Source: Ischnura elegans (Eukaryota > Arthropoda > Insecta > Odonata > Coenagrionidae). Taken from it: a DNA stretch of 64,000 nt. This document shows, piece by piece, positions 1-13,500 of the stretch (positions are counted from its first letter, which is position 1; the number at the start of each line of letters is the position of its first letter). The DNA is taken from positions 108,891,111 through 108,955,110 of the forward strand of contig NC_060247.1 in NCBI RefSeq assembly GCF_921293095.1. The letters are read 5' to 3'. The position numbers and the translations under genes were made by a program. The notes beneath the pieces are model-generated. The model made no database searches. It had not been told where the DNA came from and saw nothing but the letters and a program-made list of their open reading frames with translations.

Positions 1-730
1 TCAAAAAAAATATTTTGCCTAATTTTACAATTTTCTATAAGTTTATTTGTTCCTATTGAGGAGAGCTCATTCCTTGGAATCGGACAAAGTAGCAGGAATA
101 GCAGCACCACGAATCACCGATGACTTTAAAGAGTGATTCACCTCGGTGATCGCAATCACAGTTAAGAATCACCGTTACTGATGAGTAGCAGTCACAGGTA
201 ACGAAGTGATCCGAAAATCACAGTTCGGCTCATCACTAGTAGTGGGGAAATACAATGGCTAGTTTTTAAATATTTTATTACATTCATGACACTGCAAAAT
301 TACAATGTTTTAGACAGTGTCACTTTTTTTACCATGATTATTGACTTTGACAAGAAAATGTATAATAGTCTTGCATACCAATACATTATAAAAATAGCTT
401 CATGATTTTTCTCAAAGGTGCTCAGTCCCTCAGTGATGAATGTATCTAATATTTTCTGTTGCTGAGAGCAGAATGATTTGGGGAAATTATTAGGTACATA
501 CATCACTGAGTTTTCCAGAGCATTGTGAATTTATGTTGAAGCAAGAATATTACCAAAGGAGCTTGCTGACACTTCCCTAACATCCCACAGCTTTGTAATA
601 TTTTAGCAATACTGTGTAAACAGGAAATGTTTTATATATTCTCCACACCAATGCCTCTGAGATACTTAAAGAGTCCTTTTATTTTCAGACCAAAACATAA
701 TATACAAGCTACAAAAAGACGAACAGCAAA
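1..730. other. Window edge and mRpS21 3' flank
   Basis: No gene is supported here. On the minus strand an AATAAA (plus-strand TTTATT at 678-683) lies about 48 bases past the mRpS21 stop codon and is its likely poly(A) signal. Positions 95-235 hold a short block in which AATCACCG-like words and their complements alternate, giving several small inverted repeats; this is probably a MITE fragment of unknown family. Confidence 0.5.
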
Positions 731-1164
731 TTAAGCATACCAGGGGTATGGGTCTGTTCGGTTCTTTCGCATTACAAATTTAATTTTCCGATCCATATCC
801 TCATTGTAAATGGATTTACATTTCTCATAATTGATTCGACGTCGATACTGAAATTCAAAACAAACGTCCGGTGAAGAAAATTACGGACTGATGAGAACAT
901 ACTAATACATTCATACCTAAAATCCAAACGTTACCTGAAATGGTTTTTCGTAATACCTCGTGCGGCGAAACTGATCGAGAATTCCTTCTTTGCCTAATAT
1001 TCTGCAAAAATAATATAAAGGGATTGTCAGGAGGAAGCCTTAACCAACATCAAATTCAAAGGGATGCAAAAACCATACCTATTCATAACTCGACATGCTT
1101 CATCGATGTTATTATTCCTCACAAAAACTGTTCGGGCGATGAAGCTCGCATGGTGAAGAACCAT
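731..1164 (-). CDS. mRpS21: Mitochondrial small ribosomal subunit protein bS21m (MRPS21)
   Basis: A three-exon gene with coding parts 1164-1079, 1001-935 and 847-731, giving 89 residues against 87 in human MRPS21. Phases (2, then 0) and splice sites agree. The family signature is clear: FIARTV near residue 8, MNRIL at the exon 1/2 junction, RRTRYYEKP in exon 2, then NYEKC, IYNEDM and VMRKNRTDP in exon 3, matching human RRYYEKP, SYERC, IYNMEM and LMRKNRADP. bS21m is a small basic, helical protein of the mitoribosomal small subunit and acts in the mitochondrial matrix. The start at 1164 gives a short N-terminus as in other animals. The gene is divergent from UVSSA with 371 bases between the start codons, so a shared bidirectional promoter is likely. 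Homology is seen by eye; function is from the family. Confidence 0.93.
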
Positions 1165-1535
1165 TTTGTAAAAAATTGACCCTTAAGAACTTTTCTATGA
1201 TCCGAATATCATACTTTACATATCACCAAACACACCTTTGAAGACTTTACAAATTCTTGAAAGCAGTCGCGATTATCGAGGCTATTTTAAACAGTAGAGC
1301 ATCGATGGCCGCCACGCTTGAACGCCCGTGAGCTTGGAGTTGTAAACAAATTTTGTGAAATAAATACTGCTTTTTATCGAGTTTACTTCAAGTCTCAGTT
1401 TATTAAGACTTTCGTGATTTATGTGAATGAAGAGCGTAATCGGCGCACTGAAAATCTAAGAACTAAACGTATATAATCTTTGGAACTAAACGTCTTTCAT
1501 GATATAAATCAATTGGATCTCAAGTCTAAACAACA
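1165..1535. promoter_or_regulatory. Bidirectional promoter region mRpS21/UVSSA
   Basis: This 371-base gap separates the start codons of two divergent genes. It holds a locally GC-rich patch around 1300-1340 and no obvious TATA box at a useful distance from either start. An in-frame TAA at 1527-1529 sits just upstream of the UVSSA ATG. Promoter activity is inferred from arrangement only. Confidence 0.6.
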
Positions 1536-4500
1536 ATGAGTTGCAATACGTCAGTGAAAATGAAACGAGTTGACATCAATCGAAAACAAAAAGCTGTGAA
1601 GGATACATCACCCTCTGGCCAAATTAAGTCAATCATCCAAGAGTTGACGCATTCTGGGCAGAAGGAATTGGACGGGAAACTGATATCTTCATTGAGGAAT
1701 TTCTGCAAGTATGATACCACCAACTATTTTATATACTTATATGTATAACATCCTCATTACAATTGCCATTTCAACCATGCAAGTGATGACTGTGCATTCA
1801 AAGGTTATAACTCATTAATATTTATTCCATTGGCAATGAAAAACCTTACTCTTGCTGGCCGGACAAGACTTTTTCGTATTTGTATAGTCTATTCGGTCGA
1901 GTGATTCATTAAATACTGAATATTTCAGGCAATCAGAAGACTACGTTCGAAAAAGTTACCAAATGGTCATGCATCAGTTGGAAAAGGATCATGCTGAAGT
2001 CCGATATAGTGCTTTCCTGATCATTGATGATTTTTTTAGGTATGTACCTTTTTCTTGTCTTTGAAAATTCACGTGATAGTTGCATCACGGAATGAATTGT
2101 CCTCGATTGAGAGATGTTTTCTTTCATAGGAGATCACACGCTTTCCGGGAGCTTCTGCTCAGTGATATGCGGCAGTATATGGAGCTTACTATGGGAATCA
2201 ATGAAGACAACCCACTTCCTCTTCCAAGCCATGCGGCTAAAAATATGAAAAAGAAGGCCCTGCATGCTGTACACGAGTGGAATCAAAAGTATGGCAGTGC
2301 TTACAAAAAACTCAGTTTAGCATACAAGTATTTGAAGAATTGCTTTCAGGTAATTTATTATTTTATGCGTTGAGATGTATTTAAACCTAGCTTTAAAGAA
2401 TAGTAATGCTCACTAACGTGCATTTTGATGAGGTAAATTCCGTTATTCACCCGAGATTTCTCTCATCATATATATCAATAGTCAAATAAAGTCTAAAAAT
2501 GGTAACAATTTCTTTGATGTTTGTACTCCTATTTCCCCAGGGATGGTCCTAGAAATGTGTTTTAGAGGCTGATAAATAATTTGTACCATGGGCTTTTCAG
2601 GTACCTAGCAGGGTGCTCTATTGTAAGATGATTTGGCTTCTTGATCCCCTCACTTCATCTGGCACTCGCTGACCCATAGCTCACAAAGGAATAGGGTAGT
2701 TTCCTTAATCAAAGAGAACGAAATGCATTGATTGCGACTCCTTACCCATCATTAGTGTATTCATAATATACAAATAGGGTAGTTTCCTTCATCGAAGAAA
2801 ACGAAAGGCATTGATTGTGATTCGTTACTCACCATTAGTGTATTCATAATACACAAATTATTTGGTTTTAGAAATACCGGTTTAGACGAATGGCAAGGGC
2901 CAAATTTTATCCTCATTTGAAAAAGGCCAGATTGGCGCCCATGCGATGCCACTCCACGTGACATCACAGGGACCTAGTTTCTACACGAGAGGATAGGAGT
3001 TATACATCGTCTGAGGTTACCAATGCATGCAAGAGGCACAGAGCTCAGGGAAACATGACTTAATAATAACCTATTAAAACTGGCTAAGGTCGGAAAGTTT
3101 TCTTCGTTTGATAAGGTATTAATAAACCTTTTTTAAGCCAAGCGCTACCAGATAGCATGGTACTCAGCTACCCGCTTGCATCCTGCGTCGTATCAGAGCT
3201 CAGAGCCTCTCCCAAGGTCACCTCACAAGGCGGGAGGGGGAACCAGAAATGCGTCACACGGACTTTTTCCCATCATTCCTACTTGCGCGTCGCATTTTCG
3301 CGCTCTTGAAAATTTTCACTTTTCATTTAATCGCGAAAAATAGATATCGTCATTTAAAAATCTAAAAGCGTGAAATACGTACTCCAGGAGTAATAATCTT
3401 TCGATTTAGGCAATAAAAAAATAATAGGAAACCACCCTATTATTTGGTTTTAGAAATCCCAGTTTAGACGAATGGCAATGGTCAATTTTAACCTCATTTG
3501 AAAAAGGCCAGATTGGCGCCAATGCGATTCCACTCCGTGTGACGTCAGAGGGACCTAGTTTCTATACGAGTAGGTAGGAGTTTTACATCGTCTGAGATTA
3601 CTAATGCATGCATGAGGCACAGAGCTCAGGGAAACATCTCTTAATAATCACACTTTAAAAATACCTAAGTTCGGAAAGTTTCCTTCGTTTGATAGGGTAT
3701 TAATAATCCTTATTTAAGCCAAGCGCTACCTCCTACCTCCAAGCAGCCTGCATTGTATCAGCACTCAAGCCTCGCCCAAAGGTCACCTCACAAGGCGGCA
3801 GGGGGAACCAGAAATACGTCACACGGACTTTTCCCATCATTCCTACTTAGCCGGCGTGTTTTTGTGCGCTTGAAAATTTTCACTTTTTATTTAATCGCAA
3901 AAAATAGATATGGTCATTTAAAAATGTGATAGCTTGAAATACATACTCCAGGAGTAATAATCTTTTGATTTAGGCAATAAAAAATAATAGAAAACCACCC
4001 TATTCTCCCACACAATTGCACTTTCATTCCTGCATTCCCTATCTTCCTCCCAAAACGTCTTCCACAAATCTTTTCAAAGCTGTCCTCTTTTTTTTACGTG
4101 CTCAGCGTGATTACATCTCAATGTAACAAAAAGTATCGCTTTATCTCTTTAGTGATACTCTGTGTCTTCTTCATGATATAGCCCTACTTAGCTCTCTGAT
4201 TATAGGCTTATAAGATGAATCGAAATTGTACGTTAGAGTGCTGATTATTTGTGGTAGTATGGCACCGTAAAACTTCTGTAAATGGACCCCATTGAAATGC
4301 TGTTAGGTGCAATTTGACTGCATAAAATGGCCTAGTGTTTAGTCATCTTCACTCAAAACACATTCCCACTAATGATGAAACTCACATCTCAAGTGTTTCT
4401 TTGTATTTTGCCTTCTTCCCTTCAAATATTATTTTGAAACAGAGCCTACTGGGTGTTCCTTCTCCTTATGTTTACTCGTCTATGTCTTAATGTGTGACAC

Positions 4501-7500
4501 ATTTACCTTAAGATTGAACCTTAAAGCCGTGTTTACACTGGAGTTTGAAACACGTATGTCAAATAAAAATTGAAAACATCTCAAAAATGCGTATTAGTAG
4601 ACGAATCATTTCACTGTTGCAAACAGTTTTTCAGTGTTTGAAACAGAAATTTTTGTTTCCACCTGAAGTTGGTAATGATCAAAGGATGTTGCCAACTTTT
4701 GTTTGAAATGCTTGTTTCGGTAACTATGTGCCATTGAAACATGAAACAGAAACATTTACCCTGCTATTCCCCCGTGCTTCTACCTCCACTACCACTCCCG
4801 TGATGACTCGTCGCCCCATGCTGTCATCAGGGTAGTGATTAAGATCGAAAGTGTTTCAAACATTTTCATGAAACATGGAAATAAAAACCATGAAACAAAA
4901 ATTTCAAACCTTTGTAAGAAACAACTGTTTCAAACGATTGTTTCAGACAAAAGTTTGAAACATTTTGTTTGAAACTCCGATGTAAAAGTGGCTTAAGAAA
5001 CAAGTTATATTCAATCATCCCAGGTTGACTTTGGAGAGCTGGTTGTGCAAAATTCTATTGAACACCAAAGGCAGCTAGAGATTGAAAGGAAGAAACAGGA
5101 ATTTTTGGAAGCTAAATCGAAAAAGATTCTACAAGAGGTTGAAGGTAGTGCATTTTTCCAGTATCCCATTGCAGTTGTTTTTTATCAGCATGTAAAATAA
5201 CATGTATTTTTTCTTGTCTGTAGAAAATGAAGAAGAGATACGTCAGACTCTGACCTCGATGGAAAACTGTCTTTCTCTATTGCTCCCTCATCCAAAGGAT
5301 TTCTTTCTTGATACTGACATTGGGAATGATGCTGCACCATCTACTTCAATAAAAAAATCTATTGATGGCAGACCTGGAACCAGCCATGATAATTCAGAAA
5401 ATACTCCTGAAGAAATGGAAACAAAGGAGATGCCTCACACATCCAGTGTTATCCAATCTGATGAACAGAAAACACACGCAAGTCCAAATCATGCATCACT
5501 AGGTGAAACTGAAACTGACCAGCTCGATAATGAGGAATTTATGGAACCAGAAAGTGAGGATGACTCCATGTCATCAAGTTCTGACTCTGAATATGGCTTG
5601 GATGGAAATATTAATTTGAGGGAATATGGTGTTCTCAACCCTCACGCCAGTATCACCATTGATTTAAACCCAAGTAAATATGCAATATGCAGTACATTTT
5701 TCCTAAAAATTAATTTGTGCAATCATTAATCTATCTATGATATTTTTTTACTCTTTTGAAGTTCATGTATATGGTTGGTTGAACTATTTTTTTAAATCTT
5801 ACTCTTTGTGAATGAATGCCTCACTTATCTGCAATTAACGTATTTAACTTGCAGAGCCTGCAAACCTTCGAGTAACTGAAGAAAATTCTGTTGTGGCAGA
5901 GAATGCGAGAGATTTATTTGTAATTTTAAGTAATAGGCATCTGGTTGATGTAAAGAAGTGGATTCAGATTCTTACTAAGTCAAGTAAGCGTGGAATTTTG
6001 GAAATATAATAGAGATTACACATATCTATGTATATACATATTCCATTACATCTCAGGAAATTTATTTTTATAGGCCATGCTGAAAAACTGAAGAGCCTTA
6101 TTTTTTTGAAAAACTCCATTGAGAGTGTTTTAACAAAGTATCAAGAGCTGAACTTGCCCGCAAAGAAACTAAAAACTGACGATTCAGGTAAGTTTTTTGT
6201 TGCTTATTTGAAATGTGTTTCTATTACCAATTCTGAGTTATTCCCACAAAATCATTATAATGTGGAAGACCATAGGAATAATTATTTAAAACAATAATAG
6301 CTTTTATTGGCACAACTTTTATTGTTCCGTTTGTATACACCAAGGATACTCTTCTCTGATAATACTATATAATTGCTCTGTTAAATGAAATTCATATATG
6401 TATTGTGCAACAAGCCATAAAAAATTTCCTTGCGTTTATTTATTGGATTATTTGAAAATTTGGTTGAGAAGGGAAAAGCTCAGCTCAAAGAGGAGCTTTC
6501 TTTGCCCTTTTTTTGTATCCGTGCCATGGATTTTTTGTTCATACAATAATTTTTAGTGAATAGAGAGGAAAAATCTATTTCGAAGACAAAATATATACTG
6601 TAATCTCCCAATTCCTTGTTACCTGGGATGTGTGAGTACATACTCGAAAATTTGAGTTTAGTCGAATAGTTGGAACTCGACTCGAGTGTTTCGAGTAGCA
6701 TTATGAATGTCAAGTCGAGTGAGTAGTACAGTCGATTCTGTTTAATGGGTCTACCGGTTACTTGGGGCAGCCGCTTAATCGGGGCAGATCTTGAAGAGCA
6801 GAACACAATAGAGGAATATCCCAGGGTATTCTCCGCTTAATTGGGACAGAATGTCGCTTTATTGGGCCATGAGTCGGTGACATAGACTCTATACTCGCGA
6901 TGAAATTAATTTTTTTTGTTTTCAGATTACTATTTTTTATATTTTCCTCCTTTGATTAACTCTTATTTTTCACAAATGTTCCTATTCTTGCCCTATTTTG
7001 AAAGCTCTTGTTGTTATACTATCCGCAAGAGGATAGGACTTTTCTTTAATAGGACTTAGTGAAAGACATTCATTCAGCGTCGCACGAGTCTGTGAAAAAT
7101 ATTTTTCACTAAATTGTTATAATTCTTAAAAATGATAATAATAAATTAACTAAACTCATTGATTTATTAATCAAAATAATAGTTTGATAAACTTATGTTG
7201 CATTATAAACATTCTTTAGTCTTCTTTCTATCATTTTAACGTTTGTTTATGCCCATATATAGGATAGTTCGGCTAATTGGGACAGCCGCTTAATTGGGGC
7301 AAAGTGCACAAGTCCCAATATGTCCCAATTAACCGGAATCTACTGTGTTAGTCATAGAGCTGTCGAGACCTGTAAATTCAGAAAACTGCCCACAAGAGAT
7401 GCCCTCATGAAATCCATGTAATAATAACGTTCTTAAAGTCGATAAGTCATTCTTAATTTTACCTTGGTGTTTACGTGGTATTCTAGCACTATAGTAGTCG

Positions 7501-10500
7501 ACGTCGCTGAATACCTTTTCGTCAGCCATGCCGACAGACCGTCTTCCGACCCGGTGGCGTATGCGGAGTGAACTGCTGCTTCATTCATTCATACTTTCTC
7601 ATGCAATTCTATTATACCCTACTTTCTTTACTCAAATGCTGAGAGAATACGTAAAAATTGTTAAGAATTCCATGGAAAAATATGTAACTTTTAGGTTTTA
7701 GCAGACAAGGCCAGTTTTCCCGGTGTTTGATTTCAAAAGTGGTGCCGTATTTTAGTGTATTTGAGTACTACATATTTCGGGTGTTAATTTTCTTATATTA
7801 CTTTGTTCCACTAGTGTTCTTGATCTTAGAAAAAAATTTGCTAAGGTTAATGAAAGGAAAATATTTTATGGTCTACAAAACTAAAGCTTAGTTCTTTAGT
7901 TTGTTTGCTGCATCCACTTAAATTCCATGAAGATTCAATATCAATTATAATTGCTGATATAATTTTTAATGAAAATTCCCAAGGTTCCCAAATATTGAAA
8001 TTTTGGCAAGAAAGTGCTTGTCCAGTCGCAAAAATGTGTCGTGAGAGACAATTTTCTGCTCACAGTAAAGCTGTTAACATGTAGACATCAAAACCTGATG
8101 CCTGAGAATGTAGAACAATTGTTTTTTCTTGCATGAGAAGTTGAAAGGATCAAATATTAAGTGATTCATTTATGCATATGAATTTTATTACAACTGTGTA
8201 AATGCCTTTACTGAGGGTTTGTCTGAGCAGTTAGGGCACATATATTAATTAAAATGTCGACATATCTATTGAGGTAAATTCATTTCAGAAGTGCTTATGG
8301 AACTTTTAAGACATTAATTTTCATTTGTCTCTAAACTATGACGTAATTAACATCCATCTAACCTCATTATCTTGTCCTTTTTATATCAGTATAAACATTC
8401 AGAATATAAAATTTAGAAGGAGATTGGAAAAATGAGAATATGTTGGAGTATGGATAGTTGTATTAGCTGGTCCAGAAATTACCATACTCAAATCGATACT
8501 CGCGAGTAGTTTTCAACTCAACTCGATATCAAAAAGTACTACTTGCACAACCCTACTTGTTAACTAGACATGTAGTTATTTGATTTCATTAACTATAATA
8601 ATAATAATAATAATGTCGTCCTTATTTCACAAGCGAATTTAGGACTAGATGCATAGTCCTTTCTTACAATTAACTTGTTTGACAATCACATACATCCATG
8701 CCATCCATGAATCACGCCTGGGTGGTCAAACCACCCAGGCGGGATTCGAACCCGCGACCTCTAGGTTAGCAGTCGGGGACTTTACCCCGGTGCCACCGAG
8801 GCCGACATCTATCAAGGCATCCTTTCTGGTGGGCATTTGTTGGATTTAAAGTATGAGATAGTTTACAATTGTCAGACAATGCTACATACTAGGAAGCAGA
8901 CATGTGTAGATGGTACCACGGTTCTGAGGCTGAATTTTTTCATACTAGTAAAAAATTTTGAATGCAATTAAACTAAATGAGAAAATCCAATAGAATGAAA
9001 TATAATAGGAAAGATTCGTTCATTGACGTAAAAATTCTTTTCATGCTGAATGTGTAATAATCAACACAAAAGTGAACTAAAAACCCAAAATGCTATTCAT
9101 ATGCATACCACATAAAAATACAACAACTATTTCAATTAAAAACTAAAAAACTGCTTTAAAAATTATCACTTCAAGTTCAGTCTGGAAGTTTTGATAGTGA
9201 TAGTTTTTAACACAGCATTTCAAACTCAAACAGCTACAAGATTCAATTTTTTAAATCTAGCCATCCAGTCCTCTATAGTTGCAAGTATTGAAAGAACAGA
9301 TCTATCCATACCTATCCAGCCCTGTCTAACAATCACCCCACATCACAACCATTTTTCTGTAGAACTATCAGTGGTTGTATAATGCAGGTTTTACTGTGTA
9401 TAATTTTATTAACACGTGTCTGCCTGTCCCAATATTTTATAAAAGTATAAAATGAAGTTCTTCCATCACTAGGCTCTTTGTGAAAAACATTTTTAAAATC
9501 ACTCCCTCTTTGTTCTTTGTGAGTATAAATCAAAATTGGGAGTATAGCAGCCTGGTGGGTAGAGAGATTGGGTACTGATCAAAGGGTCCTGGATTCAAAT
9601 CCCAAGTGAAGCCTTCGGACCCTCCTTAATAAAATCTTCTGGGTGCAAGATGGCCCATGGGAAGAAATTAGCCCCCCTCCCCAAAATATTTGATATTAAC
9701 ACACCTGTGGCTAAATATGGAGTGAGCTCTACCCTCATGCATCCAAACCTTCTGGTTGAATCACTGAGTGCGAGTGTAATCAAAATTACTATATCTAAGG
9801 TGATATGATCATCGGGGACATACTGTAATCATTAGTTTATAGCATCAGTGGAGAGTGTTACAATGCAAATGTCAAAAATGAAGTTGAAATGTGATTCTAT
9901 TTTTTTTTACTTAATTGGCATCATTGGGCCTTTAAAAAAAAACTTTTTGTGTAACATGAAGGAAACTGTGTTTGATTATGCACCTTATGTGCATAAATTC
10001 ATTCAATAGAGTGCAATCAATTAATTCTGACCTTGGCACTCAATGGTGATCACATTTTTTTGGTCATTTTAATAATAAAAGATTCATTGCTGAGACCTGA
10101 GACGTTTTATTTTGTTATCAAGTGTTGAATCTAGCCAAGTTTTCCTTTTATTATTAAGCATACAAATGATTTCATCCAAGCCATGCCAGAAGCACTTTCT
10201 TCATACCAATTTTTTGCTGCAGATGATAGTGATTCAGATTTTGAAGAAGTTCAGCCTAAAGAAGACTATGAGGAGAAGGTGATTGAGCCATTGCCATCTA
10301 CTTCCCAGGGAACTGGCAGTATTTATCCAAAGTCAAGTAAAATTGTCAACAAGGGTGATGTAAAGCCTGAATGGTCTATTATTTCCCCTGAGAATAATCC
10401 AGAGGTATGGTATGATTGGTTCTTAGTGACATAATTGGATTTAAAATTTGCCCTTTGAGGATGGGATTACAATTTTTGTCAGGAAACAGGGATAATCTGG

Positions 10501-13500
10501 CTTTTCTTGCAAATATATGAGAACAATATGAGGTTATAGCATTCATTGTGTAACTTTATTGACCTTAAAGGTAATACAGGCATCCCCCGAGTTACGTAAG
10601 AGATGCGTTCCGGCAGACTATGCGTAAGTCGAAATTTACGTAAGTCGAACCTTTGCGTTGGCGCTTCAGAGATTGCTGTATAACAAGTTGTATCGTACAG
10701 GAATGAGCGCAACCACATACGCCACCACATCCATCGCTAGAACTGCAAATTTTCACGTTGATTATTGACTTGGGATTTATAAGCGATTTTTCTACAGAAA
10801 TTAATGAAATTTCCTTCGAGGAATGACAAAAATGGATCACTTTGTTATTTTTAGCACGTAAAAAAAACTATAACTATTCGATATTTTTTCTACCATAGGT
10901 TGTACAAGCGAATATATACTTCTTCGCGCTCGCATTCGAAAATTAACGTAATCATTTGAAATACGGTTATCGCTTACGTAAGTACGGATTTACGTAAGTC
11001 GAGACATACGTAACTCGGGGGATGCCTGTATAGGTATTCTTGCCATATTTATTCGAAGATGCTTCTCCTTAAACCCCTGAAATGGCCTCATAGTTTTGGG
11101 TTTGGAACTCCAGTGATATCAAAGGTTGTTTAAAATCACTGGAGAAAAGTCTCTTCTATGAGGAGTCCAGGGATATACTTGTTTCATGGTGTGAGGAAAA
11201 GATGTTTGTAGGCTTCTCTGCCAAGGAAAAGAAGCTCATCATCGCTGCAGTAGAACACTTGTAGGCTTATACACAAATTATTGGGGTTAGCAATCTTGTG
11301 GATGCCTCTAAGGCGGTTATTTTTTCATCTAGTCTCCAAGGGACATAGGAGCCTCTCTTGGTTTTGGATGGTAAGAAGTTTTCGACATGCCCAAAGGAGA
11401 GTTTAAAGCTTTACTTAACATCTAGTGTGTTAATTAGGCTTATCTAAATTTATAAGAAGACTTCTGACTACCTCTGAGGTTATCAGAAGTTGATAACATG
11501 ACTCTATGTTAGAGAGTACATATTGCATTTATCTTTGAGTCTTAAGGGGTCCTTTACTAAGTCTTATCAATTCTTCAAGTGGCACAGGAGGATTCTCTGA
11601 GTTTTTTAGGTGCATGCCTTTTGAAGGGTTGGAATTTCCTCTGTGACTCTAAGTAGGGTTCTGGCAGGCTTCTTTAAGGGGATAATTGGCTACTTCAGGT
11701 GAGAGGGTGCTTGAGATTTCAGAAGTAAGTGAGGCTTGCAAATGGTGCATACTGTGGTTTTCAGTACCTGATTGAACTGTCTTTTGTTGATGTGGTTGTG
11801 GTGCTACATTGGTTGTTACATGTAAGCATGCTGTTTTATTCAGGATTTAACTTCATTTTTGTGGTTTGTGGCTAGTTGCAAGTACAAAACGTTTTCAGTT
11901 TTGTTAGTTCTTGTATCTTTTCATAGAACTCTGAAAGAAATGGCGAAAAGAAATTAAATTTGCTAATTAATGTTATCAAATTGTTTAATTAATACCTAAA
12001 GATTGAAAGGGTATATGTGCATATAATCTTTGGTTGTTATTATAAAGCCACATTGGATTTGCAACTTATATTCAATAAACTTTTATATTGAAAAAGTTGA
12101 GATTTTACAATTAATAAGCAGTTCTCTCATTGAAAGCTCATAGTGTGCTAACAGTGTGTCTGAGATAAAAAAGAAGCAAGTTTTACTTTGTATGAATACA
12201 TTTCTGCCCATTCTTCATTCCTGTTATAAACTTTTACAAAGGGTCTCTTCAGCCCATGCATTGTTTTAGCTGCTGCTCAAATAGAAATTTAAAAATATAT
12301 ACTTAGCTTACTTTTTATCGAATTATGTACCTAGTAATTAACACTTACTGAATTATTTGTATAGAGAATAATGTCGTATAAACAATACTTTTTTATTTTG
12401 TCAACAGGATCCAACGTCAGTTCTTTCAACAGTTTCAAAAATGGTGGGTGAAAAAGTGACTAAGGGTAAGAAAACGGCAGATGGTCCATCAGGTGTTAAA
12501 GTTGACAAAAACAAAAAATCAGGACCAAATACTAGTGGGGAACATGTGCCTGCAGTAGCCAGCTCTTCGAAGGAGACTAGAAAATCCAAGCTTCTGGCTG
12601 CTGCTCCAAAAGTACCTTTTGATCTTGATTTGTACCACTGGGAGAATGAGAAGGTGCCCTCATCGGTCATGATGACGTAAGTCAGCAAATCATGCATCTA
12701 ATATCTAATCATAACATAGTTAATTGTTGCTATAGGCTAAACATTTCCACCCATAGCCTGCAGAGAAAATCTTTTCATCTCATCCAACTTCAACTAAAAT
12801 AAATATGTGCAATTTTATCACCAACAGTTTGATTTTTAGATCTTCAAAACTTAGTTTAGTTATGTAGTTTCCTCTTACACAATGGATTCAGGAGTAATAG
12901 CAACATAAGGATGCATTTTTAAGGAAAATTCGGCTATGGAAATAATGCATTGTGTCTTTGAATTTTTTATACAAATACAGATTTTGCTGATAGATTTTCA
13001 CATTCAATGTAATAAATCAGGTTAAGGAGGCATCATTAACTTGAAAATTATCAGTTTAGGTACTATATGAATGACTTACTTTCCACATGCTTGATGTCAT
13101 TCCCTGTATTTTCCGTTCCATCTTCCTATTGAGCTCGCTCCTCAAATTTTAACACATTCAATGCGGGATTTTCTGCCCGATTTTCATGAACATCGTCAGA
13201 ATCGGCCAATAAAATAAGAAAGAAAAATGGAGAGAGATTTTCGTGCCATAACTTCCTTTCAAATACTACTATTTAAAAACAGCGCACACGGGTCGAAAGA
13301 GGGAAGCTTGCTGAAGGCCATGCACATGATCAGAAGACTCAGAAGTTGATATTAGTCACGTACGGAGGCGGAGAAAGGCCCCCCATCTGACCGGCAGAGA
13401 ACGTCCATTGACGTGCTCCGTATCTCGGCTTGGACGGGACGATGTCAATTGGCGTGCTCCACGCTGAATGTGCTAAGGAAGTCAGTATAAACTGAAGTTT

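Larger units (their letters stand above)
2350..5023. other. UVSSA intron 3
   Basis: A 2.7-kb intron with no coding signal. Most of it is repeat: the composite tandem repeat at 2692-4002 and the TTAA-flanked MITE at 4521-4996. The rest looks unremarkable. Confidence 0.7.
6188..10222. other. UVSSA intron 7
   Basis: A 4-kb intron holding a pogo-like MITE (6729-7345) and two tRNA-headed SINEs of different families and orientation (8590-8806 and 9548-9790). The short open frames here carry no recognisable protein. Confidence 0.6.

Noticed and set aside
300-506. 68-codon minus-strand open frame near the window edge
   Set aside because: AT-rich and without recognisable similarity; it lies past the mRpS21 poly(A) signal.
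10181-10222. Alternative in-frame acceptor for UVSSA exon 8 at 10181
   Set aside because: It keeps the frame, but the pyrimidine tract is poor, and the acceptor before 10223 has a strong tract and leads directly into the conserved acidic motif.
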